A DNA stretch of 64,000 bases from Ecdyonurus torrentis (lineage: Eukaryota; Arthropoda; Insecta; Ephemeroptera; Heptageniidae): positions 3,165,537 through 3,229,536 of the forward strand of contig OX439137.1 of the NCBI GenBank assembly GCA_949318235.1, given 5' to 3'. Below the pieces are notes generated by a model. The model ran no database searches, had not been told where the DNA came from, and saw only the letters and a list, made by a program, of their open reading frames with translations. The position numbers were made by a program, and so were the translations under genes. Below are positions 42,187 to 53,994 of the stretch, piece by piece (the stretch's first letter is position 1; the number at the start of each line of letters is the position of its first letter).

Positions 42187-42663
42187 TATAGAGTATGTGC
42201 GCATGACGTCATTATGAATGCTTTAGGATGATCTTATTGAGCAATCAGTAACATTGCTCAGCATAGGACAAACGTAGATTTTTTTTTTTTTTGCTATTTG
42301 CTTTTGAAAATTAGCTAAATTTTAGTTATTAATATTTTTTGGCATATTTGAAAAACTAATTCAATCTGTTAAAGGCATAGAACACTTTGAACAAAAAACA
42401 TGTCTAATATCCTAACATACCTATAAATATCAACATTGATTTCTAATTTATTTTACATTCACAAAATGTCAGATGCATGTTTATGACGCCACAGCTTACT
42501 TTGTTCAATGTGTTCTATGTCTTTAACAGCATCAATGCCCTCAAAAATATTTTGAAATATTTTTAAACTGGCAAAATAATTCCTTTTTTTTTTTTCATAA
42601 TGGCCCATGCTATTTAGCGCTCACTAATGGCGTCGACTTTAACATGAATGAAATCTCCCTATA
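42187..42663 (+). mobile_element. MITE A2, middle element of the nest
   Basis: TATA-GAGTATGTGCGCATG to AACATGAATGAAATCTCCC-TATA, with TGACGTCA at 42204. It is interrupted by C at 42369-42526. Confidence 0.8.
42369..42526. mobile_element. MITE C, short variant, innermost element
   Basis: TTAA-AGGCATAGAACACTTTG to ATGTGTTCTATGTCT-TTAA, only 158 bp because most of the right arm is deleted. The CRE has decayed to TGACGCCA. A2 elsewhere (55340-55360) reads CCTGTTAACAGC, the empty site. Confidence 0.85.
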
Positions 42664-42836
42664 GCATTAATGATTCTTAGTTAAAGCAAATTAGATTAAT
42701 ATTTATAGTAAACAACATAATATTATATTTATTCTCTGTGACAAAGTTATGCAAGAATAGCATAAATTATGCTCTATTGAAGAAATTGTGCTAAAAATAA
42801 ACTAGCATAATTATTACGTTTTTTTGTGTGTGTACA

Positions 42837-43254
42837 AATATGAAAAATGCAGTCATAATGACGAGATAATTAATTATTATTAATTTTTTACTTATAAAAT
42901 TGTACCTTTTATATATATTAATTATTATTTAAAAATGAAAGGCGAAATTTTGTTAAAGCAAAACCAAATCCTTTGAATGAATGTTCAATAAATCGATATA
43001 TTGTAAATCGATAGCATTATCGCCCACGTGCTATATTATTTGACGTGAAGAATGTTTTTAGATTATGAAGTGAGAGATGTGTAAAACATAAGATAATATT
43101 TTATAATATCGTCAAAATTCAACTGCAAAATAAAAAAAATTCTCAAACTTTTTATATACTGTATAATACATAATATAGAAAAAAAGAAAGAAAGAAATGT
43201 TAAAAGTATTGAATACAGTATACGTACATAGAACTATATAATTATTTGAAGTAT
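42837..43254. other. Unassigned AT-rich segment
   Basis: Contains GCCCACGTGC at 43022 but no element that I can name. Confidence 0.3.
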
Positions 43255-43548
43255 TTAAAGGCATAGAACAACTTGAACATAAAAACTTGTCTATAATGTC
43301 CCATAAAATAAATATCCATGTTGGTTTAGCCGGAGTAATTTATTTTCCATTCACAAAATGTCAGTTGCGGGTTTATGACGTCATAGCTCACCTGTTTCCG
43401 CGTGCGTGGACTAGTAAGTTGTGACGTAATAAACCCGCAGCGTTAATGGAAAATACACTAGAAATCAATGACTCCGGCCAAATCAACGTTGATATTTAGG
43501 GTGTGTTATGAATAATTTATGATATTGGACAAGTTTTTTTTTTTAAAC
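43255..43548. mobile_element. MITE C, right end degraded
   Basis: TTAA-AGGCATAGAACAACTTG, GCGGGTTTATGACGTCATAGC (CRE at 43376) and mirrored GTTGTGACGTAATAAACC. The right terminus after GGACAAG is replaced by T12. Confidence 0.75.
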
Positions 43549-43607
43549 TTATAAACTTTTACTAATTAAAATATCAAATTATTGTGCTCAAAACTCATTT
43601 TCTTTCA

Positions 43608-44007
43608 TTAAGGCGGTGGGGGACCGACTTGGACCGGAAATCGCTAAAAGAACAACTATATTTTCGCAATAATTTTTTGTACATGATTTAATTGCAATAA
43701 AACAAACGCTATAATTTTCAAATAAAATCAAGTAAATTTAAAATATATTTTTTTATATCAAAAAAAATTGTAATGGTAATTTTAATTGTAAAAAAGTTTC
43801 TAATTTGACTAAAATTTCCCGCTCAAATTTAAATTTCAACATTTACATGTTATCTTTAAAGTGTAATAACTTAAATATTTGATCGTGTTTTCACATGTTT
43901 GACATAACTAAATTTTTAAGTAACATTTCTTCTTTACTTTGTGTTATTTATTTTTATTCGCAACCGTCCTAGTTTGCGAGATATCAGTCGGTCACCTACC
44001 CCCTTAA
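43608..44007 (+). mobile_element. MITE G, complete copy abutting F
   Basis: TTAA-GGCGGTGGGGGACCGAC to AGTCGGTCACCTACCCCC-TTAA. The best-preserved G copy. Its right TTAA is also the left TTAA of the next F. Confidence 0.85.
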
Positions 44008-44352
44008 GGCGTGAAATCAGTTACTACGGGATTTGACTAAAAAGTCGTAAAGAAGGAAAAATCTGAAATTTTGCATGGTGATACATTAGGTTAAGGCAAC
44101 TTCAAAAATGTAAAAATTTTGGGGGGTCACCATGCTAGATTTTGAATTATGATTTTTTGAAGTTTTCGTCCCATAAGAGGCAATGTTAAATTTAGTAAAT
44201 TTCAAAAATTATTTGCTCTCTTATCTGATGGTCTCGGGTACTGAAATTTTTATAATGGGTAGCTGTTATCATTAAGTTTGAGGTGACATCATAAAATTAG
44301 GTAGTTTTCTCTTTAGATTCTGAGATACAAGCGAAAGAAAGACAACCCTTAA
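44004..44352 (+). mobile_element. MITE F, complete copy abutting G
   Basis: TTAA-GGCGTGAAATCAGTTAC to GAAAGACAACCC-TTAA. Has GGGGGGTCACCATGCTAG and CTTATCTGATGGTCTCG. Confidence 0.85.
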
Positions 44353-44591
44353 AGTATTAGGTAATAATATAGTTTTATTTTTATTTTTTATAATTATTTT
44401 TTTGTTTTCAATTATGCTTGGGTTGAATATTATCAGTAAAATATTAATATAATGTTATTTTTATGGGGAAAAAGAAGCGTTAAGTTAAGTTACGGGTCCC
44501 ACCACTTTTTCTAGCGCACCTCTGCTTGGTGCTACGTCACCACCGTTAAGAAGCATTGTATCATTTGTTGGGCTCCATATACGTTAAGATT

Positions 44592-44627
<36 letters not shown>

Positions 44628-45045
44628 TTAATTAATTTGTTGATATACTACGAAGTAAACAAACTTGTCATAAGTTACACAAGTGTCAACAATGATTAAC
44701 AAAATGACCCTACACTCAGAAAACAGACGTTTTATCTTAAAGGCCTCGACAAAATATACAAAATAACCTGTATAATAACCTTATATAAGGTCTATAAATA
44801 GACATGTTAACATAATTATAAAACTTTTAAATGTTTTTTTTGCCATTTTTTTTCAGTTTTTATTTCTTTTTCATGGGCTTTGAAAGTCATTTAGCCCTCC
44901 CTCCCTCGTTTCTAGTAAAAAAAAAATTCAAAAACAAAAACATGAAAAACTACCTCTTGATTAATTAGAGGATAAAATCGATTTTTGACTGCTCAATTGA
45001 GATGCCCATTTTTCCTATATTGGGTTGGTGGTTTTATCTAAATAG
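44353..45045. other. Unassigned segment with a poly-T tract
   Basis: 44480-44600 is less AT-rich (ACGGGTCCCACCACTTTTTC, GCTTGGTGCTACGTCACC) and ends before 29 T (44596-44624), so it may be a diverged retroposon in reverse. The rest has no recognisable element. Confidence 0.3.
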
Positions 45046-45068
45046 AAAAAAAAAAAAAAAAAAAAAAA
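45046..45068. repeat. poly-A tract
   Basis: 23 A. Confidence 0.9.
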
Positions 45069-45091
45069 TGATGGAGATATTCAAATGCATT

Positions 45092-45406
45092 TATAGGGTA
45101 TTTTCATTCATGTTAAAGTCGACGTCATAAGTGAGTACTAAATAACATTGGCCGGTATAGGAAAATGGCACATTTTGCCAGTTTAAAAATACTTCGCAAT
45201 TTATTTGAGAGCATTGATGTTGTTAAAACAGGTTGAATTAGTACCTCAAGTATGCAAGAAAAATAATAATGACCAAAAAATAGCTAATTTTTCAAATAAA
45301 ATAGCCAAAAACTACGTTTGTCCTATACTGAGCAATGTTATTCATTGCTCAAGAAGAGCATCGAAAAGCACACAGAATGACGTCATGCGTACACACACAC
45401 CCTATA
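45092..45406 (-). mobile_element. MITE A2, complete copy
   Basis: TATA-GGGTATTTTCATTCATG to GACGTCATGCGTACACACACACCC-TATA, with TGACGTCA at 45378. It has GAGCATTGATGTTG and CTATACTGAGCAATG. The 74-codon frame inside it is incidental. Confidence 0.85.
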
Positions 45407-45599
45407 TACTGGGACTAAAGAGGGTATAGTACTTCATTTTCATAGTGTATACTGACCCGCATCAGTTTCAATAAGATATCTTATATTAACGCTACAATAC
45501 ATAACAATCACAACTATTTATATAACAACATAAAAGACGAATTTCGTACAAGTAATAAAGACGATGTATAATCTACATTTTACATATTAGTTGGCCATC

Positions 45600-45965
45600 T
45601 TGGTTTTTATGACGTCACGGCTTTGAAAATTTTTTAGGGTACGTAAAATTATATTTCCAACATGTTTTGTCCTTACAAATTTTTTGGAAAATTGATCAGG
45701 AACGCCGCAAAAAAATAATTTGTGGCACAGAGGTCAAAGGTCAATTCAGGAGAACTGTACGCGTCCCCAAACTTCGGCTTGGTGCTAAAAGTACTTCTAT
45801 TGGTCATATCTACTATCCTTGGAAAGTTTCATGCTTTTAACCTATATAGCCGCTTTCTTACACTAACTGCTTCCACTATATGTACTGAGGTATACAAAGT
45901 TTTTAAATATACTACACAAAAGTCCTTTGGGATAAATTTAAATAATAACATCATGCTGTTATAGA
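45600..45965. other. Unclassified segment with one CRE site
   Basis: TTTTTATGACGTCACGGC at 45604-45621, then GGAACGCCGCAAAAAA, AGAACTGTACGCGTCCCC and CCTTGGAAAGTTTCATGC. It is less AT-rich than its surroundings and has an 80-codon frame (45722-45964) that I cannot match to a family. It may be a diverged mobile element. Nothing is recognised in 45966-46162. Confidence 0.3.
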
Positions 45966-46162
45966 ACTTTTATATATAAGACAATTTAAACTTTTTCTAT
46001 ATTGTGTTAACTATATGTGTTTTATATTATGTACTTTTTTACATGTCCGCCAACTTCCTGTATAAATCTGAAGTCTATATTTTACAATAACATTATAGTT
46101 ATTAGTTATTATGTATAATAATTGAAGATGCTCACTCATTTAACATTTTAAAATATATGTCT

Positions 46163-46415
46163 ATAAGGAAGTGGGTGATCGACTTGGATTATGGAAATAG
46201 TCGAAAGAGGAACATTTTTTTTTCACAATAATTTTTTCTCCGTTATTTATTTTTGGAAAAAAAAAATCAAATGATATTAATTAAATTGAAAAACGTACCT
46301 GTACCAATTTTTTTTTTTTTTAAATATGTTTAATTTGAATTTTTGGTTCCTAATTTGAATTCAAAAGTTAGCGATAAATTTTGATTTTTTGATATCAGCC
46401 AATCACCAACTTACT
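46163..46415 (+). mobile_element. MITE G-related, degenerate
   Basis: GGAAGTGGGTGATCGACTTGG, AATAGTCGAAAGAGGAAC and GATATCAGCCAATCACCAAC follow G's ends in order, with a shortened, T-rich interior. 46416-46654 is unassigned. Confidence 0.5.
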
Positions 46416-46654
46416 ATACGTTGAGTTTAACTGGTAACCAAAAGTTGGAAAGTGGTAAAGATGAATGAACAGAGGTTTTAATTTAAAAGGTGATTCAATA
46501 ATTAAAAAATTAATAATTAATTTAATACTTCGATTCAAATTTTTTTCTTTTTTTGCATCGCTTGCACGGAAAAAAATACATAATCTAAAATACATTCATA
46601 TATTTAGATGATATAATTTTTTTTTTAACTATCAGTCATTTTATCAAGAATTAT

Positions 46655-46970
46655 TTAAAGGCGTAGAACACCTTGAACAAAAAAGTTGTGTAATATCCTA
46701 ACTAACATAAAAATCAACGTTGATTTGGCGAAAGTCATTGAATTCTTATTTATTTTTCATTCACAAAATGCCACTGGCGGTCACTGACGTCACAGCTCGC
46801 TTGTTGTACGCGCGCGTAAACCGGGTGAGCTGTGACGTCAGTGACCGCCAGCAGCATGTTGTGAATGGAAAATAAATTAGAAATCAATGACTTTGGCCAA
46901 ATCAACGTTGATTTTCAGGTTCGTTAGGATATTACACAACTTTTTTATTCAAGATGTTCTACGCCTTTAA
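46655..46970. mobile_element. MITE C, complete copy
   Basis: TTAA-AGGCGTAGAACACCTTG to GATGTTCTACGCCT-TTAA, 316 bp. Mirrored CREs at 46785 and 46833 flank TACGCGCGCGTAAACC. Confidence 0.9.
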
Positions 46971-47151
46971 AATAGCTAATTTAAGTTGCTTGAAACTTTT
47001 AAAATATTTTTTAAGCTATTTTAAGTTAAAATAGCTATTGTTAATAATTTGCTAAAATGTATTATTTTAGCTACTCATAATAACTTAAAAGTGATTATCT
47101 TAAATAAGTTAGGATTCTTAACTAAAGTAATGCACCATTTTTTAGAGTGTA
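46971..47151. mobile_element. MITE D, partial, adjoining C
   Basis: AATAGCTAATTTAAGTTGC to GCACCATTTTTTAGAGTG. The left quarter of D is missing on the far side of C, so this is not a simple nested insertion. Confidence 0.7.
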
Positions 47152-48104
47152 TGTAAAAAAAAAAAGAAGCGAGTATGTTATTTTACAAAAGCTATAAATT
47201 TCATAAGCTAATTTATTTCTGTACATTTTAAGTTAAAGGTCAGTTTCCTGTAACTTAATTGAATGTAAAATAATTGCTTTAATTAATTAAGATTTTCTTG
47301 TATAAAATATATTATATTACTTTTTATAACTAAATCAGCAAAATTTAGTGCGTAAATCTGAACAATATTAATTAACCTTAAAATCTTTATTGTATTATAT
47401 AACAGTACGTACTACGTACACGGGATGGTAAGAAAACACAATGTTAATTATAATAAAGATGTTTTTTATCGCTACAATCTAAAGTTTGAATAACAACATG
47501 CTGAGTTTATTAAAAAATAGTTTAATTAATGACTTTTATAATTAAATATGTTATTTTTTTATAATTTTTTTAATTCTGCTAATATATTGTATAATATGAA
47601 ATACTTTTTAAAGGTGTATACACACATTGTTTTTGTTGTTGTAACTTTGCCCAACATAATATAATATGATAACAACAACATAATATATCGGACACAATTT
47701 GTTGACTTTTAGGGTACGATTGGGTAAGACATGTCTTTAAAGGGATCCTATGGCTTCAAAAAATTAAATAAAAAAACGTAAAATTCACGAGATACACGCA
47801 AAAAAAATTAGTACAAAAATGTAATAGGTAGACATATAAGGTAGAACACAGGTATTATTATACTACAATAATACCTAAAGCAGGTGCACTGTGCTACAAT
47901 AAAGGTGTGACTCACTTAGATTAAGTAGTATTGTAGTTTATAACTACCTGTTCCACAATAAATGTGTATCTATTGCAAATATCATGTACCGCAAGGAAAT
48001 GAAAAACCTACACAACTATAGACTGAAAAGCATCACTAAAATTGCAGGTTATTTATTTCATTTCGGTACCTGCCATACGTAGTAATATTTTCCGTGTAGG
48101 ACCA
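47152..48104. other. Unassigned AT-rich segment
   Basis: No family, frame or inverted repeat recognised over about 950 bp. 48049-48070 has one end resembling element S (ATTTCATTTCGGTACC). Confidence 0.3.
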
Positions 48105-48330
48105 TATTTATTTACACCTATTTTCTCTCTCAATCCTTCTGTAGCTGCACAAACTGGGGTTAAGAAAAACTGCGAAGTAAGCAACTTTTGACATTCATGA
48201 CGTCATGATAGGTCTACAATATAAATTGTAGCGCAGGTTGCTTACATTTCAAGTTTGTGGGGGTACAGAAGAGTTAAGGGACATAATGCTGATGTTTAAT
48301 AGTCACATATAGTGATTTATTATTGAGGGG
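48105..48330. mobile_element. MITE Q, copy 2
   Basis: CTCAATCCTTCTGTAGCTGC and ACAAACTGGGGT at the left; AAGTTTGTGGGGGTACAGAAG at the right. The centre is the perfect palindrome TCATGACGTCATGA (48195-48208). Confidence 0.55.
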
Positions 48331-48349
48331 AAGTTTTTTCTTGAGGGCA

Positions 48350-48351
<2 letters not shown>

Positions 48352-48380
<29 letters not shown>
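48352..48380. repeat. poly-T tract
   Basis: 29 T. A second run of 19 T is at 48653-48671. The stretch 48381-48774 is otherwise unassigned. Confidence 0.9.
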
Positions 48381-48383
<3 letters not shown>

Positions 48384-48774
48384 TACCAAGTTTTATATTG
48401 ATGAGACTAAAATGTGAAGAGAATGTGAAACTCACCTATAACAAACAGAAATACAATAATTAATTAAAATATAACTTTTGAATAATACTTTGACACACAC
48501 ATATATATTGAAGTATATTTACAACAGTAAATTATAGGTACTGTAAGTGCACTATAATTATTGACAATTATAAATATAGCATGACATAAAACATAGCATT
48601 AAGATTAAGTAATTTCTTTCATTTGTGCATATTAAAAAATATCTAGGGCCTTTTTTTTTTTTTTTTTTTTACTACCAACCCATCTTATTATTGACACTAG
48701 CCTCTTATATATTTAGTAAAAATGCAATCTAACTTTTACGTACAATCAATGCACTTTTCTATAATGCTATTCTG

Positions 48775-49082
48775 TATAGGGTGTATGCGCATGACGTCAT
48801 ATTTAATGCACTTGGAGGCCATACTGAAGTAGCGAATAACATTGCTCAGCATAGGACAAACTTCATTTAAGCCAATTTCTTTGGGAAATCGGTTAATTTT
48901 TTATGACTGTTATCTTTCTCACATACTTGAGATACTAATTCAACATATTTACAACATCAATGCTCTCAAAAATATTGCATAGTGTTTCAAACTGGCAAAA
49001 TGAGTTATTTTTCTATGCCACCCATGTTATTGAGTTATCCAACATGGCGTAGACTTTAACATGAATGCATACACCCTGTATA
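48775..49082 (+). mobile_element. MITE A1, complete copy
   Basis: TATA-GGGTGTATGCGCATG to ATGCATACACCCTG-TATA, with TGACGTCA at 48792. Next to it, at 49083-49128, a short stray repeat of the A1 end (GGCATCGAATTTAACATGAA) occurs. Confidence 0.9.
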
Positions 49083-49128
49083 GTAATCTTACGTGGCATC
49101 GAATTTAACATGAATGCATTTCCAAGTG

Positions 49129-49705
49129 CGTAAAATGAAAATTTTTTTTCTCCGAGTGTATAATACACGTTAGGAAAATTAATTAAAAAAGACAATTATG
49201 CACATATACACACAGTATATTATATAGGTTATGTAACGTGTGTAATTAATTAATATGGTATAAAGCTATTGAGCTGTGAGTTCAGTGCAATAGGATTATA
49301 ATAATTGCAGCATGAATGTTTAAACACAAACATATTTCATATTTGGTTCACCTACCACTATAGTGTTCTTTTAATTATAATTAAACTGTATATGGAGGAA
49401 ATATGCACCAGTTTGCACTACTGCAGTTTATTTTAGTTTTTTATATGTACATATGCCACTCATGCGTGTTTTAGTTGTATTAAATCTCAATTATACATAG
49501 GAAAACTAAATATTTTAATATATATAAAATATAAATAAATAAAACATATTATAAAGGATTATATTATACTAAAATATAAATAAATAATAAACTGAATTAA
49601 ATAAACTATTATAATATACATTAATAAAATTATAAAGAGATGGTTGAATAAATGCATAAATATAAAAAAATACATTTACACTTAAAAAAAGAGACTGTAG
49701 TAGAG
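49129..49705. other. Unassigned AT-rich segment
   Basis: Very AT-rich, with no recognisable element. Confidence 0.3.
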
Positions 49706-50047
49706 TTGAAGGCATAGACCACATAAAACAACATGTGCTTTTAAATGAATAAACACGAAATTGGATCTTCAAAACTGTTTACAATTTTTACCAGAATGTT
49801 AATGTAGCCCCACGAGAGAGCGTGAAAATACTGTAAAGTATGCAATTTGATTGAAATTTCATGTTTATGACGTCAGAAACATGCATAAATTAGTATGAAA
49901 ATGTTGTGCGGGTTGCATAATCGAATCTTCTGATCACTGCTACGGAGCTACTGTTGGGTTTTGAGACAAACTAAAGTGATTTATGTAAGTTCCATCAAGT
50001 GTTTTGTGTTATAAATGCTTATGTTTTTCTATGGTCTATTCCTTTAA
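49706..50047 (-). mobile_element. MITE B, complete copy
   Basis: TTGA-AGGCATAGACCACATA (one change in TTAA) to GGTCTATTCCT-TTAA. TGACGTCA at 49868. Confidence 0.9.
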
Positions 50048-50084
50048 CTATATGTTGCATCAGATTATATTGAATGCAAAATAA

Positions 50085-50510
50085 AATTTCGCTAATGAAC
50101 ACGGGCAAAAATAAAATTAATAATTATTATGCTAGCTCAAATAAGCATAATGCACACACAATATTGAGCATAATGTTCATCATAATTACTTTTTTTTTTA
50201 TCAAAATAACAACATTTATGCTCTACAATAGGTCTCAATTTTAGAACAATAAAATCACACACACATACATAAAACAATTTCATTGAATATATATAAATAA
50301 ATAAATAAATTATACTTCTAGTTCCATTATTATGAAATCTGGGATTATCTAAGATATATAATATATGATTGTTTTCTTTTATTTGAACATAATATAGAGT
50401 TAAAAATTCACAATGAATGTGAATATTCATGCTCCACAATAATTAATACACGCAGTATCAATTTCGTAATTTATTTTTCAGAATAGATATTTGTTTTTAC
50501 AGTGTATAGT
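50085..50510 (+). mobile_element. MITE M, rearranged copy
   Basis: GAACACGGGCAAAAATAAAAT, ATTATTATGCTAGCTCAAAT, ATAACAACATTTATGCTCTAC, then unrelated sequence to TCAATTTCGTAATTTATTTTTC. Diverged. Confidence 0.5.
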
Positions 50511-50608
50511 ACATAAAACAATTACTATTGATCTTACATCAGTGAAGAAGTTTGTTTACATGAAAATGGATGTGACATTTCCGCGAGAGTAGTTTATCTT
50601 GTATCCGC

Positions 50609-50609
<1 letters not shown>

Positions 50610-50682
<73 letters not shown>
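50610..50682. repeat. (GA)n microsatellite
   Basis: About 36 GA units. Region 50683-51349 has no recognised feature. Its 75-codon frame at 50995-51222 is Phe/Ile-rich and unremarkable. Confidence 0.95.
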
Positions 50683-50685
<3 letters not shown>

Positions 50686-51349
50686 GACACGCACGCCAAG
50701 ATCTAATAAGTGAAGTTATAAGACATCATGACATCATAATATGTGACGCTGATTACATTATCAATATCATATTTTTGGCTCTCTATCTTTTATGTCTCGT
50801 TTTATTTAATATATTTATAAAGTTTATTTTTATGGAAAAAAAGAGTGTACACTGAAAAAATATATGTTCATGTTTTATTTATATAAGATTGTAGTAGAAG
50901 GAAAAAATTTGAATAATGAGATCTGCAGAGACAATCGCACAATAATATTAATTTATTAATTAATTACGCTGTAATGAACCACTAATGTTTTTAATTGTTG
51001 CAACAAGTAAGTGAAAACGATTTTTCCATAAGAAATGCATTAAGAATATTTCAATTGTTTTTAAAAAGTTCATTCATTGCAAGTGGTCCATTAATACTGT
51101 TTTCATCAGTAATTCAATATTACTATTATGATTTTAATAAAAATGCTATATTTATTTGCCTAAAAAAATTAACATTAATGTTTTTCAAAATTATTTATTT
51201 AATAATCAGCTTTACACTGTAAAGAAAGCAAACAAAACTATTTATATTCATAGTTTTTTTATTTACTTTATTTAACGCATTTTACGCTATTTCGCGGTTA
51301 AAAACTAAATCTAAGTATTATAGTGCTTGCCTCTATACTTTATATGAGG

Positions 51350-51530
51350 TTACAATTCCACCCCACTTTTAGTCTACACCTCCTTACCTTTAGTATATTC
51401 CTCCTTACACCAGGTAGGCGCGAGGCTAGTATAGCGACCTGCTAGATACAGGTACGCATACTACCTATGGCAAAACACAGGATTGGTATACTAGAATTGT
51501 ACGTGGATTAAGGGGATTTTTTGTTCCGTG
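51350..51530. other. Unclassified segment resembling 35095-36010
   Basis: Shares the TATGCTAG / GCGAGGCTAGTATAGCG and ACCTGCTAGATACAGG style of repeats with the 35 kb segment and is less AT-rich than its flanks. No frame. Confidence 0.25.
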
Positions 51531-51778
51531 TTCATACGGAAAGGGATACACTGTGATGGTTTTAATTATTTTTAATGAGCCTTAACATCTTAATTTTTTT
51601 TTCAAGTATTGAAAAACAATACCATGGTAGTTCCTAATGATCTCATTATTATTAATTTGATAAAAATTATAATTTGTTAATTTTAATTATAAGTGTTCAA
51701 TGTTTAATATTGACTATAATTATTTTATTCACGGATAAAATATATTATATGTGTAATTATGATTTTATTTATTATTAT

Positions 51779-51853
51779 CATTTTTTTTACTTGCCACATT
51801 GTGTAATCGTGCTACACCAACCCCAATCCCAATCAAAACATTGTCTTATTTAC
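51779..51853 (-). mobile_element. SINE1, 3' end fragment
   Basis: T8 then ACTTGCCACATTGTGTAATC, TGCTACACCAACCCCAATCC and AAAACATTGTCTTATT, the last 65 bp of SINE1 in reverse. Confidence 0.7.
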
Positions 51854-52111
51854 GCTTCGTATTTATGGTATATTATAAGCAAAAATGCTACAAAGTTAAA
51901 AATTGGATTTTTTTTTTTTACTTTTTTTTTTTGTTTTTTTTTTAACATCATACCTCTAAGGACTGGTATACGATTTTTATCACAAATTTAATTTCCATTA
52001 AATCAATGAAAAATAATTTTTCTGTGCTCTGAAATAATAACTAATAATAATAAAATGAAAAATTGGTCTCTTTCACATTTTTTTCTTCGTTGGATCTCAT
52101 ATAGTAATAAA

Positions 52112-52478
52112 ATAATAAAACAATGAAAACGATCATGAAACTTTGCAAAACGAGCATATTCGTGATCAAATAATAATAAAACAATGAAAACGATCAAGAA
52201 ACTTTGCAAAACGAGCATATTCGTGATCAAATAATAATAAAACAATGAAAACGATCATGAAACTTTGCAAAACGAGCATATTCGTGATCAAATAATAATA
52301 AAACAATGAAAACGATCATGAAACTTTGCAAAACGAGCATATTCGTGATCAAATAATAATAAAACAATGAAAACGATCATGAAACTTTGCAAAACGAGCA
52401 TATTCGTAATCAAATAATAATAAAACAATGAAAACGATCATGAAACTTTGCAAAACAAGCATATTCGTGTTCAAATAG
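52112..52478. repeat. 61 bp minisatellite, about six units
   Basis: Unit landmarks CAATGAAAACGATCATG, AAACTTTGCAAAACGAGC and ATATTCGTGATCAAAT recur at 52121, 52182, 52243, 52304, 52365 and 52426, an exact 61 bp spacing. Units differ by one or two bases. 52479-52751 is unassigned. Confidence 0.95.
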
Positions 52479-52751
52479 CATATTTCTGAAAACCAATTCT
52501 CAAAATAACTTTTATAACACAATAATATTTTCTGTCTATAGAAAAACAAAAGCTGAAAACTCCGACTACAGTAAGTAAGCCACTTATGGGTCACTTCTCT
52601 TTTGTATTATTACCTCTAGAAAATATTTTTTATCTCTACTATTTTATAATATAATTCTCTAGTTTTTGCTTCTGCTTTTGCAAGGTATATATCTAAAACT
52701 TTTGGTTATAACACAAAGTGTATAGTGTACGTACATATATACGATACTGTG

Positions 52752-52752
52752 C

Positions 52753-52829
<77 letters not shown>
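52752..52829. repeat. (GA)n microsatellite
   Basis: About 38 GA units with one GG. Confidence 0.95.
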
Positions 52830-52831
<2 letters not shown>

Positions 52832-52967
52832 ACTGTTTAATAATGCAACAACAAAATATCAACGAAATCCTATGAGAATTTTTGGTATATATTAATACGT
52901 ATACGTCTACCACCAGTATGCATGTTTTAGTTCAAGGAAAATTTTGTTGGGGAAAAAAAAGTTTTGT

Positions 52968-52973
<6 letters not shown>

Positions 52974-53015
<42 letters not shown>
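52974..53015. repeat. poly-A tract
   Basis: 42 A. Confidence 0.95.
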
Positions 53016-53019
<4 letters not shown>

Positions 53020-53164
53020 TAATAAATAAAAAATAAAAAGCGATATACTAATAATAAAATGTACTGAAAATCTCACCTGTAGTATTATATTAGTTATATT
53101 TGCAGAAAAACAATAACCAATAATTATATGCTAAAACAATAATATCGAATTTTATTTTCAACCA

Positions 53165-53505
53165 TACACAGACAAAAATAACCACGTAATAATTATGCTA
53201 GCTCATTTTTAGCATAATTTGTTTAATAAAGCATAATTTATGCTATACTGCATATTAACTATGTTACATAGCATAAATATTATTTTGCACAGCATAATTA
53301 TTTATGCTGTTATAGTTTAGCATAATTTATAATGTATGCTTTAATATATTATATGGTATACGACAACAACATAACATAATAGTTAACATGTTCAGCATAA
53401 TTACTTTACATAATAACAACATTTGTGCTCTACAATATTACCCATTAATGTTTAGTGTTACTCAGTAATTCATCAATTACGTAATTTATGTTTTCTGCGT
53501 ATAAA
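53165..53505 (+). mobile_element. MITE M, near complete copy
   Basis: CACAGACAAAAATAACCACG, ATAATTATGCTAGCTCATTT, GTTACATAGCATAAATATTA, AACATGTTCAGCATAATTAC, AACATTTGTGCTCTACAATA, to ACGTAATTTATGTTTTCTGCG. The best reference for M in this window. 53506-53633 is unassigned. Confidence 0.75.
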
Positions 53506-53632
53506 CACAAAGTATAATATACAGAAAATCGTCTGTATTCAAAAGCAATATACGTTTCTGAAAGAGCAAGATTTGACCCTATAGCTGGTTCAATTTTACA
53601 ACAAACACCAAAAATTCAAAGAAATTCTTTTC

Positions 53633-53634
<2 letters not shown>

Positions 53635-53668
<34 letters not shown>
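53635..53668. repeat. poly-T tract
   Basis: 34 T. The stretch 53669-53994 is unassigned. Confidence 0.9.
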
Positions 53669-53670
<2 letters not shown>

Positions 53671-53994
53671 ATGTCTAAAGCTATGGTACGATTACTACGG
53701 ACATAAGAACGAGTCTTTGGAAATGACTTTAACAAATCACAAGCAACAGTCATTTTGTATTTTATCCTCTCTCTTTTTTTTCTACTCAGCATAAGGCTTA
53801 CAATGTTAAATTGAGTTTGAATTTTAAATTTCCCTCTGGAAAAACTTTGAAACATATGCAATCGAATTTTAAAATAAAGTAAAATATTATATACCAAAAA
53901 AATAACTTAAAACTAGGCCTAAAAAGGTACAAGCGTCTTTGCGTGGTACTCTGCCAATACACAGTGATTTGTTAAGAGTAAATTATAGTTACAG

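Larger units (their letters stand above)
42100..42836 (-). mobile_element. MITE M, outermost element of a three-deep nest
   Basis: Left part ATATCCGTGGCTTAGTG with ATTACGTAATTTATGCTGAAC; right part GCATAAATTATGCTCTATTG, ATTGTGCTAAAAATAAACTAG and ATTATTACG. A2 separates the two at a TATA. Confidence 0.7.

Noticed and set aside
52112..52478. CRISPR-like array
   Set aside because: The 61 bp units are contiguous and nearly identical with no variable spacers, and the DNA is eukaryotic.
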